64,000 nt of DNA. It comes from Aequorivita vladivostokensis (GTDB lineage: Bacteria; Bacteroidota; Bacteroidia; Flavobacteriales; Flavobacteriaceae). Under the pieces are notes generated by a model. It did not search any database, had not been told where the DNA came from, and saw only the letters and a list, made by a program, of their open reading frames with translations. Within the stretch, counting starts at the first letter, position 1. Each line of letters begins with the position of its first letter. Shown one piece after another: positions 27,267-37,095 of the stretch. The position numbers and the translations under genes were made by a program. The stretch is taken from assembly GCF_000952855.1 (NCBI RefSeq), contig NZ_JSVU01000011.1:1-64000 (forward strand), written 5' to 3'.

Positions 27267-27282
27267 AGGGGGAAATCCCCCT
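27267..27282 (+). promoter_or_regulatory. GGGGG-AAAT-CCCCC palindrome upstream of sRNA-like unit 1
   Basis: The 16-bp sequence AGGGGGAAATCCCCCT forms 6-bp arms around AAAT. A degenerate copy (AGGGTTTTTCCT, 27291-27302) lies 9 bp further on, directly before TTG at 27304-27306. Unit 2 has AGGGGGAAATCCCTA at 27460-27474 directly before its own TTG. This looks like an activator site upstream of the -33 region. Confidence 0.5.
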
Positions 27283-27339
27283 ATAAATTCAGGGTTTTTC
27301 CTCTTGACTGGCATTGTCCTTCTTCGCATCTTTACACTA

Positions 27340-27415
27340 TCAAATTAATTGGGGAGTTAATTTTTGACAAGAGGTTATAAGCTGTTTCTTTTTAGAAGCA
27401 GCTTTTCCTTTTTTA
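27340..27415 (+). ncRNA. Candidate small RNA 1 (about 75 nt)
   Basis: Downstream of TTG-N20-CATCTTTA promoter-like elements, the unit contains TTAATTGGGGAGTT (27345-27358), then GAGGTTA, then an intrinsic terminator (AAGCTGTTTCT / AGAAGCAGCTT with a TTTT loop, followed by T-rich sequence, 27379-27415). No credible reading frame is present. The same boxes in the same order recur in unit 2. Family unknown to me. Confidence 0.5.
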
Positions 27416-27459
27416 AGTTTAATGTCAAATTGTGAAAACAGGAAAAATCCTGTAAAAAA

Positions 27460-27474
27460 AGGGGGAAATCCCTA
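27460..27474 (+). promoter_or_regulatory. Imperfect GGGGGAAATCCC site upstream of sRNA-like unit 2
   Basis: AGGGGGAAATCCCTA immediately precedes TTGATT (27475), which lies about 22 bp upstream of GATATTTG. A second inverted repeat, ACAGGA-AAAA-TCCTGT, lies just upstream at 27438-27453. Confidence 0.5.
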
Positions 27475-27508
27475 TTGATTTACAAGAGATTATGTGCGAT
27501 ATTTGGAT

Positions 27509-27579
27509 ACTTATTTAATTGGGGAGTTTTATAAGTATGAGGTTAAGGACTGTGCCCCCAATGGTCACAGTCCTTTTTT
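27509..27579 (+). ncRNA. Candidate small RNA 2 (about 70 nt)
   Basis: It shares TTAATTGGGGAGTT (27515-27528) and GAGGTTA (27539-27545) with unit 1, in the same order and with similar spacing. It ends in a perfect 10-bp terminator hairpin (AAGGACTGTG / CACAGTCCTT, then six T). A 14-codon ATG frame runs through the terminator but has no counterpart in unit 1, so an RNA product is preferred. Confidence 0.5.
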
Positions 27580-27621
27580 AAAAATTAACGATGCTTATTT
27601 TATAGAGTTTTGTTATTAGCC

Positions 27622-27664
27622 AAAGCGCCCTGCCATCCAGAGATGGCAGGGCGCTTTTTTTTTT
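27622..27664 (+). terminator. Strong hairpin downstream of kdsA and the sRNA-like units
   Basis: A perfect 15-bp stem (AAAGCGCCCTGCCAT and complement) with a 6-base loop and about ten T on the plus strand. kdsA is transcribed toward it from the other side and only gets a TTT run, so it mainly stops plus-strand transcription. Confidence 0.75.
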
Positions 27665-27680
27665 CAAAGTATAGGGCAGA

Positions 27681-28499
27681 CTATAGTTGGTTGATTGTTT
27701 TACGAATTGCCACAAGGTCTGCCAACAGTTTTTCCAGCAGGTTTAAGTTCAGCATATTGGCGCCATCGCTCTTTGCATTTGCTGGGTCGAAGTGTGTTTC
27801 AATAAAAATTCCATCCGTACCTGTCGCAATTCCGGCTCTCGCAATTGTTGAAATCATTTCAGGACGGCCGCCCGTAACGCCAGCGCTTTGGTTGGGCTGT
27901 TGCAAACTGTGGGTTACGTCCAAAACCACGGGGGCGTACTGTTTCATTGTTGGAATTCCCCGAAAATCTACAATCATATCTTGATAACCGAACATAGTTC
28001 CACGATCGGTAATCAGCACTTGTTCGTTGTTGCAATCGGTTACCTTGGTCACGGCATGCTTCATGCTTTCGGGGCTCATAAATTGGCCTTTTTTCAGGTT
28101 TACCACCTTTCCCGTTTCAGCGGCCGCTACTACCAAATCGGTTTGGCGCACCAAGAATGCCGGGATTTGCAGCACATCTACATATTCCGCGGCCATTGTG
28201 GCATCGCTTACCTCGTGAATATCGGTAACAGTGGGAACATCAAAAGTTTCGGAAACTTTTCGGAGGATTTTCAATGCCTTTTCATCGCCAATGCCAGTGA
28301 AACTATCTATTCGGCTTCGGTTTGCTTTTTTGAAACTTCCTTTGAAGATGTATGGAATCTTTAGGTCGTCGGTAATTTTCACAATCTTTTCAGCAATTTG
28401 CATCGCCATTTCCTCGCCTTCAATGGCGCAAGGCCCTGCGAGTAGGAAAAAATTGTTGGAAGTAGTGTGTTTTATCTTTGGAATTAAATCAAGTTTCAT
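27681..28499 (-). CDS. kdsA: 3-deoxy-8-phosphooctulonate synthase (KDO-8-P synthase)
   Basis: 272 residues of the DAHP/KDO8P synthase TIM-barrel family. LLAGPCAIEGEEMA (residues ~20-33), FKGSFKKANRSRIDSF (phosphate/substrate binding), DIHEVSDA, the LKKGQFMSPESM segment and the C-terminal FIETHFDPANAKSDG are all present. It condenses phosphoenolpyruvate with arabinose-5-phosphate to make the KDO precursor of lipid A-core. A TATCTTTA box lies on the minus strand at 28518-28525. It stands alone between the sRNA-like region and typA. Confidence 0.96.
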   Translation of the reverse strand: MKLDLIPKIKHTTSNNFFLLAGPCAIEGEEMAMQIAEKIVKITDDLKIPYIFKGSFKKANRSRIDSFTGIGDEKALKILRKVSETFDVPTVTDIHEVSDATMAAEYVDVLQIPAFLVRQTDLVVAAAETGKVVNLKKGQFMSPESMKHAVTKVTDCNNEQVLITDRGTMFGYQDMIVDFRGIPTMKQYAPVVLDVTHSLQQPNQSAGVTGGRPEMISTIARAGIATGTDGIFIETHFDPANAKSDGANMLNLNLLEKLLADLVAIRKTINQL

Positions 28500-28616
28500 G
28501 CTGTAGTTTTAATAGTGTAAAGATAGGTATTTTACTATTCTGAGGTGATATTTCAGCATTTTCACTTACTTAAGATTTTTTCACTTCATATTATTGATAA
28601 AATAATACACCCATAA

Positions 28617-28650
28617 TTTGCTTCTAATCCACTTAGAAACACTACTTTTG
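28617..28650 (+). promoter_or_regulatory. Promoter of typA
   Basis: TTTG (28617-28620), 22 bp, then TACTTTTG (28643-28650) matches the Bacteroidota -33/-7 pattern TTTG-N19-21-TAnnTTTG closely. An AAAAGGAG purine-rich sequence precedes the ATG at 28678. Confidence 0.65.
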
Positions 28651-28677
28651 CACCCTCCAAAAAAAAGGAGCAAGTTT

Positions 28678-30471
28678 ATGAAAGTCAAAAACATCGCTAT
28701 TATTGCCCACGTTGACCACGGAAAGACCACGCTGGTTGATAAAATTATGCACCACTGTAGTATTTTCCGTGAAAATGAGAATACCGGGGAACTTATCCTG
28801 GATAATAACGACTTGGAACGCGAGCGCGGTATTACAATTACTTCAAAAAACGTTTCGGTTATCTATAAAGACACAAAAATAAACATCATCGATACGCCTG
28901 GTCACGCCGATTTTGGTGGCGAAGTAGAGCGCGTACTGAACATGGCAGACGGAGTTTTGCTTTTGGTCGATGCTTTTGAGGGACCGATGCCACAAACCCG
29001 TTTCGTACTTCAAAAAGCAATCAATCTTGGATTGAAACCTTGCGTTGTTATCAATAAGGTGGACAAGGAAAACTGTACGCCGGACGATGTACACGAATCT
29101 GTATTTGATCTAATGTTTGAGTTGGGCGCCGAAGAATGGCAGCTCGATTTTCCCACCGTTTACGGCTCTGCTAAGCACAACTGGATGAGCGACGATTGGA
29201 AAAACCAAACTGAGAATATTGAGCCTTTGCTCGATATGGTTTTGGAGCATATTCCCGAACCAAAAATTGAAGAAGGTACCGTACAGATGTTGATTACCTC
29301 CTTGGACTTTTCTTCCTTTACGGGTCGAATCGCCATTGGTCGTTTACAAAGAGGGACCTTAAAGGAAGGAATGCAGATTACTTTGGTGAAGCGTGATGGC
29401 ACTAAAGTGAAATCGAAAATAAAGGAACTTCACACTTTTGAAGGTTTGGGCCGTAAAAAAGTTGCTGAAGTACAAGCAGGAGATATTTGTGCGTTGGTTG
29501 GCTTGGAAGGTTTTGAGATTGGCGACACCGTGGCCGATATTGAAAACCCTGAAGCTCTTAAAACCATCGCAATTGATGAGCCTACCATGAGTATGCTTTT
29601 CACAATTAACGATTCACCTTTCTTTGGAAAAGACGGGAAATTTGTTACTTCGCGCCATATTAAGGAGCGCCTGGAAAAGGAACTTGAAAAAAACCTTGCA
29701 TTGCGCATGCAACCAACGGACAGTGCCGATAAATTTATGGTCTTCGGCCGCGGGGTTTTGCACCTTTCGGTTTTAATTGAAACCATGCGCCGTGAAGGTT
29801 ATGAGCTTCAAATTGGACAACCACAGGTTATCATCAAAGAAATTGACGGCGTAAAATGTGAACCAGTTGAAGAAATGACAATTGATTTGCCAGAAGATGT
29901 AAGCGGAACCGCGATTAATATGGTTACCATCCGTAAAGGAGAAATGATAAGTATGGAAGGAAAGGGTGAGCGTATGGTGTGTAAATTCATAATTCCATCC
30001 CGCGGAATTATTGGGCTGCGTAACCAACTGCTTACCGCAACTGCCGGAGAGGCCATTATGACACATCGTTTCTTGGAATACCAACCGCTTAAAGGTGGCA
30101 TTCCGGAAAGACAGAACGGAAGTTTGGTTTCTATGGAAACCGGCCAAGCCATTCCATATTCCATTGATAAATTGCAGGATCGCGGGCGTTTCTTCGTAAA
30201 TCCAAATGAGGATATTTATGAAGGTCAGGTTATTGGCGAAAATACACGTCAAGATGATATGGCAGTGAATATCACAAAGACCAAAAAACTTTCAAACGTA
30301 CGTTCTTCGGGCGCTGACGATAAGGCACGTATTATTCCGGCCATAAAGTTTTCGTTGGAAGAAGCCTTGGAATACATCCAAAAGGACGAATATGTTGAGG
30401 TTACGCCAAACCACTTACGACTTCGAAAAATATATTTGAAGGAAGTGGACCGTAAAAGAAATAAATTGTAG
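28678..30471 (+). CDS. typA: Ribosome-associated translational GTPase TypA/BipA
   Basis: 597 residues from the ATG at 28678, which is preceded by AAAAGGAG; the upstream in-frame ATG at 28618 lies within the promoter. G1 is AHVDHGKTT (residues ~9-17), the switch region [10 protein letters not shown]3 [14 protein letters not shown] and G4 NKVDK. The EF-G-like domains II, III and V are followed by the BipA-specific C-terminal domain ([24 protein letters not shown]-type). It assists 50S assembly and stress adaptation. Confidence 0.97.
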   Translation: MKVKNIAIIAHVDHGKTTLVDKIMHHCSIFRENENTGELILDNNDLERERGITITSKNVSVIYKDTKINIIDTPGHADFGGEVERVLNMADGVLLLVDAFEGPMPQTRFVLQKAINLGLKPCVVINKVDKENCTPDDVHESVFDLMFELGAEEWQLDFPTVYGSAKHNWMSDDWKNQTENIEPLLDMVLEHIPEPKIEEGTVQMLITSLDFSSFTGRIAIGRLQRGTLKEGMQITLVKRDGTKVKSKIKELHTFEGLGRKKVAEVQAGDICALVGLEGFEIGDTVADIENPEALKTIAIDEPTMSMLFTINDSPFFGKDGKFVTSRHIKERLEKELEKNLALRMQPTDSADKFMVFGRGVLHLSVLIETMRREGYELQIGQPQVIIKEIDGVKCEPVEEMTIDLPEDVSGTAINMVTIRKGEMISMEGKGERMVCKFIIPSRGIIGLRNQLLTATAGEAIMTHRFLEYQPLKGGIPERQNGSLVSMETGQAIPYSIDKLQDRGRFFVNPNEDIYEGQVIGENTRQDDMAVNITKTKKLSNVRSSGADDKARIIPAIKFSLEEALEYIQKDEYVEVTPNHLRLRKIYLKEVDRKRNKL

Positions 30472-30478
30472 AAAAAAG

Positions 30479-30515
30479 AAAATCGCTGAGCAACTCAATA
30501 AACTCGGCGATTTTT
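30479..30515 (+). terminator. Terminator of typA
   Basis: AAAATCGCTGAG pairs with CTCGGCGATTTT (one wobble pair) around a 12-base loop and is followed by T residues, 8 bp after the stop. Confidence 0.85.
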
Positions 30516-30617
30516 AGTTAATTTGTTGTCGCCGGAAGGCAAACGCAGCTGCTGGCATTTTGCTTTTTTCAAGAGCCCGTGTTGATGAACAGCCGGGGGA
30601 GAAGCAATCCAAATTCC

Positions 30618-31072
30618 TTTAATAGAAATTTTAATTCCACATATATTGACCGTTGCTCGGTAGGAAAAACCTTGTCGTGAAAAAGCGAACCCAATATTTG
30701 GAGAGCTTTAAAAAATCGATAATTCACTTACCGATTTAATTGGTGCCATTCTTAAAGAGATCCGAACGCGCTCAAATTGATTATGGCCGATCACGGCGGG
30801 TATGTAGGTATGGAAAGCTTTCAGCAAAGAAGGAAAATACCGAGGATAGTGATAAGATATATTCGATGTTCAGTAGCATACTGTCCATTCATTGGCCCGA
30901 GAATTCGCCTCCATCGTAGGAAGAAAAGTTTAAATCTCCCATAAATGTATTCAGGATCTTATTCAGTTTTTTAAGTGAAGATGCTTCCTATTTGAATCAT
31001 TTAGAGAAGCATTCCAGTTATGGGCTTAATCTTGAAGGAGGCCCTAAACCGTTCATCAGAATGCTTTTATAG
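30618..31072 (+). pseudogene. Decayed sulfatase/alkaline-phosphatase-fold gene, C-terminal part
   Basis: No intact frame exists here, but frame-hopping translation gives a connected protein remnant. QYLESFKK is in one frame (30692-30715) and DNSLTDLIGAILKE in the next (30718-30759). DPNALKLIMADHGGYVGM with the metal-binding DHG motif is in the third (30759-30812). A long segment follows (30812-31072) with IYSMFSSILSIHWPENSPPS and, after one TAG at 30917, SPINVFRILFSFL. This order matches the C-terminal half of sulfatase-fold hydrolases/transferases used in cell-surface modification. At least three frameshifts and one nonsense codon make it non-functional. The N-terminal half is missing; typA and a polysaccharide locus flank it. 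Confidence 0.7.
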
Positions 31073-31169
31073 TTCATATCCCGTCCAATTTAATAATCAC
31101 CTCAATATTGCCGAATAGTTATTGTGATTTTATTAAAAAACTGATCCTCCTATTTTTTAATCATTTTTA

Positions 31170-32480
31170 CTATGTTAACTGAGGCTCTATTCTCGGTTTA
31201 TTGCCTTCTAATTTTTTAAGATTGAATAGCATTAAAAAAATAGCTAAAAAGAAAAACCAATCATTATAAAAGGTGAACCGCTCTATGGTATGCATTCCAA
31301 CAGCGACCGTTGCCGTGTTTGAAATTGTTAAGAGAGCGCCCAAAAATAGAACTTTAGAAGTATTAGTGACTTTTCGTTTTAATAAAGCCGTCCCGCTATA
31401 TCCTAAGATTATAAAATAAAACAATACCAGAAGGTTACTTTTAAAGCCTTTTACAAAATTCTTAAAGCTGAGCTTTGACCAAGCTCCAAAATTTTTAATG
31501 ATGAGCGGTCCTGCCAACTTGGTAGTGATTTTTTCCAATTCAATAAATTTTTCTTCAGGAGTAAGGGAAGGAGCTAGTAGTTCCTTGCCATAATCATATA
31601 TTGTCCAGTTGGCTATACGCGTATAATTTGCCCTATAAAATTCAGTGGCATCTATGCCATCAGCCTCCCTTTGATAAATGCTAAGATTACGTTCCCACAG
31701 TTTTTTTTGAATCTTTTCAAAGAAATATCTCTCTTTTTCGGTTTTATATATTTCAACATCAGTGACATTCGCAACATACATTGCGGGAGTAAGGAGATGG
31801 AGTCCGGTCCACGGCGTAGCCTCAAAATAGCCGTTGGCTACTTTGTGATAAATATGGTCGGTTATCGACACTGCAAATGGTAAGATGCAAGAGAAGAGTA
31901 AGAGAGGAATACCTTTCTTATAGTCCCTTTTTCTAACACATATCCAAATCAGTAGTAGAATAACTATTGGAACAAAATAGAGAAATTGCCCTCGGGTCAA
32001 TAATAGTGCGAAAAGAATTAACAATGACTTGCCAATATATTTTTGGTTCTCGGTGAAAATTGCTAAACTCAAAAAATGGAATAGCAAAAGATAAAGTGGA
32101 TAAGCTATGGCTTCGGAAAGTACACTATTGCCTATTTTGATTCCAAAAATGCTTGGATATAATAATACAATACTCAGAAGAAGGCACCAGAATGCTTGAA
32201 TACCTAGGTTCTCTTTTAGGTTCATAACCAAGATGTATATTGATGCGCATATAAATGACATTTGGGAAACTATTAAAAGAATTTCAAATTCTTTAAAATA
32301 AAATAGCTGTACAAATAGTGAGTAAACCGGCAGTCTGATTATTGACATGTTTAAATATCCATCAGAATCGTTATGAAGTATAGCACCTTTTGTGGCGATA
32401 TATAGCGTAGTGCCAATAAATATAATACCCAATAGGTATTTAAAATACTTTTCACTTAAATAAATAATCTTTCTATCCAT
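31170..32480 (-). CDS. GT-C-like multi-pass membrane glycosyltransferase candidate
   Basis: 436 residues with about ten membrane segments. A loop after the first segment carries ILHNDSDGYLNMSIIRLPVY, an acidic D-x-D-like motif as in lipid-linked-sugar glycosyltransferases. It is a distant paralogue of the protein encoded at 33625-34914 (shared D-x-Y...RxPxYxLF and LTRGQF motifs). It lies immediately after a polyprenyl-phosphate sugar synthase-like GT2 gene (2 bp). Donor and acceptor are unknown. Confidence 0.65.
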   Translation of the reverse strand: MDRKIIYLSEKYFKYLLGIIFIGTTLYIATKGAILHNDSDGYLNMSIIRLPVYSLFVQLFYFKEFEILLIVSQMSFICASIYILVMNLKENLGIQAFWCLLLSIVLLYPSIFGIKIGNSVLSEAIAYPLYLLLFHFLSLAIFTENQKYIGKSLLILFALLLTRGQFLYFVPIVILLLIWICVRKRDYKKGIPLLLFSCILPFAVSITDHIYHKVANGYFEATPWTGLHLLTPAMYVANVTDVEIYKTEKERYFFEKIQKKLWERNLSIYQREADGIDATEFYRANYTRIANWTIYDYGKELLAPSLTPEEKFIELEKITTKLAGPLIIKNFGAWSKLSFKNFVKGFKSNLLVLFYFIILGYSGTALLKRKVTNTSKVLFLGALLTISNTATVAVGMHTIERFTFYNDWFFFLAIFLMLFNLKKLEGNKPRIEPQLT

Positions 32481-32482
32481 TC

Positions 32483-33628
32483 TTATTTCTTAAGCCCTAA
32501 AATACTAAAGAACAGACTGAAAAGTATAATCTGAACCCCTAAAAGCATTAAGGTAACAGCGGGAATAACCCTCCTGAAAACAGAATTATTTTCAATATTG
32601 CCAAAACTTATTGCTTGCCAATCTGTATATGCAGAAAAGCTTAAAGCAATTCCTACAATAACCAATATAAATCCAATAATCAATCCTTTTTCAAGATTTA
32701 TAAATTTAAATAAACGGTCGTATTTCTTAGATTTGGGAAGCAAATCATTTTCTACAGTATAAACCTTGGTTAGACCATAAAACAATATAAACTGGAACCC
32801 TATCAAAGCAAGGACAGATGTGAAGAGAAGCGTATGGACATCAAAATTTACACTGCCGATGGAAATAGGACCGCTGATTAAAACAGCGGAAGTAATCAAT
32901 CCGAAAACCATTAAAATCAGGCCAGGGATTAAAAATAGCCAATTCGGACTGTAAAGCACCAAAAATCGCAAGTGCCGCCAGCCGTCGCGCCAAGTATTCA
33001 AATGCGGAGGTCGCGTGCGTCCGTCTGGGGAGAGGATGGTGGGTACTTCGGTAATTTGAAGATTTTTAAGACTGGCTTTAACGATCATCTCACTGGCAAA
33101 TTCCATTCCCGTGGTTTTCAGTTCCATCGTATAGAAGGCCTTCTTGCTAAACCCCCGCAAACCGCAATGAAAATCGCCGATATTACTTTTATAGAACAAT
33201 CTTCCAATAAACGAAAGAACCGGGTTGCCCAAATATTTGTGCAGAAAAGGCATGGCGCCTGGTTTTATTCCACCCTTGAAGCGGTTGCCCATTACCAAGT
33301 CATACCCTTCCCGAAGTTTTAATAAATAGGGCATCAAATTACTGAAATCGTAACTGTCATCGGCATCGCCCATAATTACATACTTTCCGTTTGCCGCTTC
33401 AATTCCGCCTCTCAGCGCGCTACCGTAGCCCTTTTGCGGTACGTTTACCACGGTGGCATTTAGGCTCTTGGCGATTTGTTGCGATCCGTCGGTACTTCCA
33501 TTATCGGCGATTATTACCTCGCCGGAGATTTTTTCTCGTTCAAAAAAACCTTGGGCTTTTTCAATACAGATAGCCAATGTTTCGGCTTCATTAAGACAGG
33601 GCATTACGACGGATAGTTCTATATTCAT
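32483..33628 (-). CDS. GT2 glycosyltransferase with C-terminal TM domain (DPM/GtrB-like)
   Basis: 381 residues. The cytosolic GT-A domain (1-230) starts with ELSVVMPCLNEAETL and has the GDADDSYDF metal motif (about residues 90-98). Four C-terminal membrane segments follow (about 235-380). Such enzymes charge undecaprenyl phosphate with a sugar for use by GT-C enzymes, two of which flank this gene. Its ATG overlaps the upstream stop by 4 bp, showing coupling. Confidence 0.85.
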   Translation of the reverse strand: MNIELSVVMPCLNEAETLAICIEKAQGFFEREKISGEVIIADNGSTDGSQQIAKSLNATVVNVPQKGYGSALRGGIEAANGKYVIMGDADDSYDFSNLMPYLLKLREGYDLVMGNRFKGGIKPGAMPFLHKYLGNPVLSFIGRLFYKSNIGDFHCGLRGFSKKAFYTMELKTTGMEFASEMIVKASLKNLQITEVPTILSPDGRTRPPHLNTWRDGWRHLRFLVLYSPNWLFLIPGLILMVFGLITSAVLISGPISIGSVNFDVHTLLFTSVLALIGFQFILFYGLTKVYTVENDLLPKSKKYDRLFKFINLEKGLIIGFILVIVGIALSFSAYTDWQAISFGNIENNSVFRRVIPAVTLMLLGVQIILFSLFFSILGLKK

Positions 33629-34914
33629 GTTTTTGAAATTATTTTTCTGAATAGAATAATGCCAACCAAAACGGCAAAAAAGTAATTATAAAATAAATAG
33701 CGCATTATGGAGTGGGAGGCAAAAGCCACTATCATTGCGTTGGAGATGATCAAAGTAAGTGCGAAAAGCAACAATCCATTATAGACTGACCATTTCCGAA
33801 GAGCGATGAATACACTATATAAAAAAAGTAATAGTGTCAAACCCGCGATCATAATCCCTCCAAAACCGTGAAAGACACCTTCCCAATAGATAGAAATATA
33901 TTCCTTAAAATTATTTTTTATCAAAATAGGCAGCATTTCTTTCGCTGTTTCTTCTATCATAATAACGTTTTCGCCAGGTTTTTCAGTTTTATTTTCAAAA
34001 TATGCCATCCCCGGAATGTGGAAATTCCGGTTGCAAATTACAGGAAAGTTATTATGAAAAACCATATACTTATCCGACGCATTTCCAGAAACATTTGAAC
34101 TCAGAAGACCCAAGCTATCAATGCGTTTAAAGGTATTCAGATAAATCGTTCTATTATCTTCAATTTTCAGCAACGCAGCATCTTCCTTATTAGATACGTA
34201 AAGCGGTAATGTAAGTGCGTTTGCATAACTAAAGGGTGTGGTTACGAAAAAGCCATGTACCACTTTGTGATATGTTTTGTCTAATGTTTGTACTAAAAAA
34301 GGCAATATTAAAAGAAGCAAAACATAAAATAATTTCGTTCTTCCAAAGATGTTTCTCCGTTCCTTTAAAACATACAAAACCAAAATGACCGGGGCCACAA
34401 TAATGAATTGGCCTCGGGTAAGGCACAAGAGTATAAAGGCTATTGAAAGGTGGATAAATTTGGCAGTTTGATTTCTGAATAGGAAATCAATACTGAAAGC
34501 CACCAGAAACAAGTAAAGGGGATAGGAAATTCCTTCTGAAGTCAAATTGTTTCCTACCCAAAGTGGTGGGAAATAGGGAAAAATCAACACTATAAAGAGA
34601 AGAATATATACCCAGGCCTTTAATTTTAGTAGGTGTTTTCCTGAACTCAGAAGTTTTGAAATCGCCAAAAAACCAAATATTAATTGAAAAGCGACTACCG
34701 TAGTTTCAAAAAAATCGCCGAAGAGTAGGTCAAAACTTCTCAAGAAAAGTCCATAACCAGGAAATCTGTAAAAATGTACCTTAAAATAAGTGTACGTATC
34801 TGGGGAATAAATGGCGGGTTGCAATATCAAATATAGAAACACACCGAAATAGACCAACAGCTGTAAGCCATCAAACGCTGAAAATTTTAAGCCTCGTGTA
34901 GAATATTTGAACAA
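33625..34914 (-). CDS. GT-C-like multi-pass membrane glycosyltransferase candidate, paralogue
   Basis: 429 residues, about ten membrane segments. The first loop carries YSPDTYTYFKVHFYRFPGYG, and CLTRGQFI and YHKVVHGFFVTTPFSY match the other paralogue's LLTRGQFL and YHKVANGYFEATPW. First gene of a three-gene minus-strand operon. The role in adding a lipid-linked sugar to polysaccharide or lipid A is an inference. Confidence 0.65.
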   Translation of the reverse strand: MFKYSTRGLKFSAFDGLQLLVYFGVFLYLILQPAIYSPDTYTYFKVHFYRFPGYGLFLRSFDLLFGDFFETTVVAFQLIFGFLAISKLLSSGKHLLKLKAWVYILLFIVLIFPYFPPLWVGNNLTSEGISYPLYLFLVAFSIDFLFRNQTAKFIHLSIAFILLCLTRGQFIIVAPVILVLYVLKERRNIFGRTKLFYVLLLLILPFLVQTLDKTYHKVVHGFFVTTPFSYANALTLPLYVSNKEDAALLKIEDNRTIYLNTFKRIDSLGLLSSNVSGNASDKYMVFHNNFPVICNRNFHIPGMAYFENKTEKPGENVIMIEETAKEMLPILIKNNFKEYISIYWEGVFHGFGGIMIAGLTLLLFLYSVFIALRKWSVYNGLLLFALTLIISNAMIVAFASHSIMRYLFYNYFFAVLVGIILFRKIISKT

Positions 34915-35014
34915 TTTGATGGTTTTAATTAATTATTTGTGGGACTGTAAAACTAAAAATAAATTTTAGCTTTACATTCTTATATCGAAAGCCTTTTTTT
35001 AAAAAGAAAATCCA

Positions 35015-35994
35015 TTGGAAAACAGTACATTTTCAGTAAAAAGATACACCGCGAAAGATAAATTTTTGTGGCAGCAATTTATGGAGACTTCCAAAAATGC
35101 CACTTTTTTGTTCCAAAGGGATTTTATGGAATACCACGCTGATAGATTTACGGATCATTCGCTGTTGGTATTGAAAAAGGGAAAGCCTGTGGCGTTACTG
35201 CCAGCAAATATTGCAGATAACACTTTGTATTCCCACCAAGGTCTTACCTACGGCGGTTTGATACTTCATAAAAAAGTCAAATTAAAGGAGGTGGCCGCTA
35301 TATTTAGCAGTGTACTTCAATTTTTAAATGAAAAGGGTATTGAAACACTGCAAATAAAAATGTTGCCGAAAATCTACAACCGGCTTCCGGCAGACGAATT
35401 GGACTACCTGCTTTTTATAGCTGCGGCAGAACGGGTGCGGGCCGACGTTCTAAGCGTTATAGATAATAAAAACCCACTGAGAATTGCAACAAACCGACTG
35501 GAAGGCGTAAAAAAGGCCCAGAAACAAGGATTGAGAATTGTGGAGGAAAATGACTTTAAAGGTTTTTGGGAAAAAATATTAACCCCAAATTTAGCGCTCC
35601 GACACCAAGCCTTGCCAGTGCATTCCTTGGGCGAGATAACAGATCTGGCTAGTAAGTTTCCAATAAATATAGTACAGTTCAACGTGTATAAAGACAATGA
35701 AATTGTAGGTGGCGCAACTATTTTTGAAACCGAAGCCGTGGCGCACGTGCAATATATTTCTGCCAATGAGGACAAACAACAATTGGGAACATTGGATTTT
35801 TTATTTGAGTATTTAATAACCGAGCGTTTCAGAAATAAAAGATATTTCGATTTTGGGACTTCCAACGAAAACCATGGAAAAAATATAAATGAAGGCTTAC
35901 TTTATTGGAAGGAATGTTTTGGCGCCAGAAGTATCGTCCAGTCTTTTTATGAAGTAAAGACCGCGAACTATAAAAAACTAGCAACCGTTTTTAT

Positions 35995-35998
<4 letters not shown>
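35015..35998 (+). CDS. FemAB/GNAT-like acyltransferase
   Basis: 327 residues, apparently from a TTG start at 35015, since no ATG precedes the conserved SFSVKRY..FLWQQF region. The protein has the two-lobed FemAB/GNAT_6 layout with [12 protein letters not shown] (~155-166), VGGATIFE and [23 protein letters not shown]-type C-terminal residues (GTSNENHG). In polysaccharide loci such enzymes N-acylate amino sugars. Its stop overlaps the start of the aminotransferase gene (ATGA), supporting action on that enzyme's amino-sugar product. Confidence 0.75.

Positions 35999-37095
<1,097 letters not shown>

Noticed and set aside
27539-27582. A 14-codon ATG frame in sRNA-like unit 2
   Set aside because: It passes through the terminator stem and has no counterpart in unit 1.
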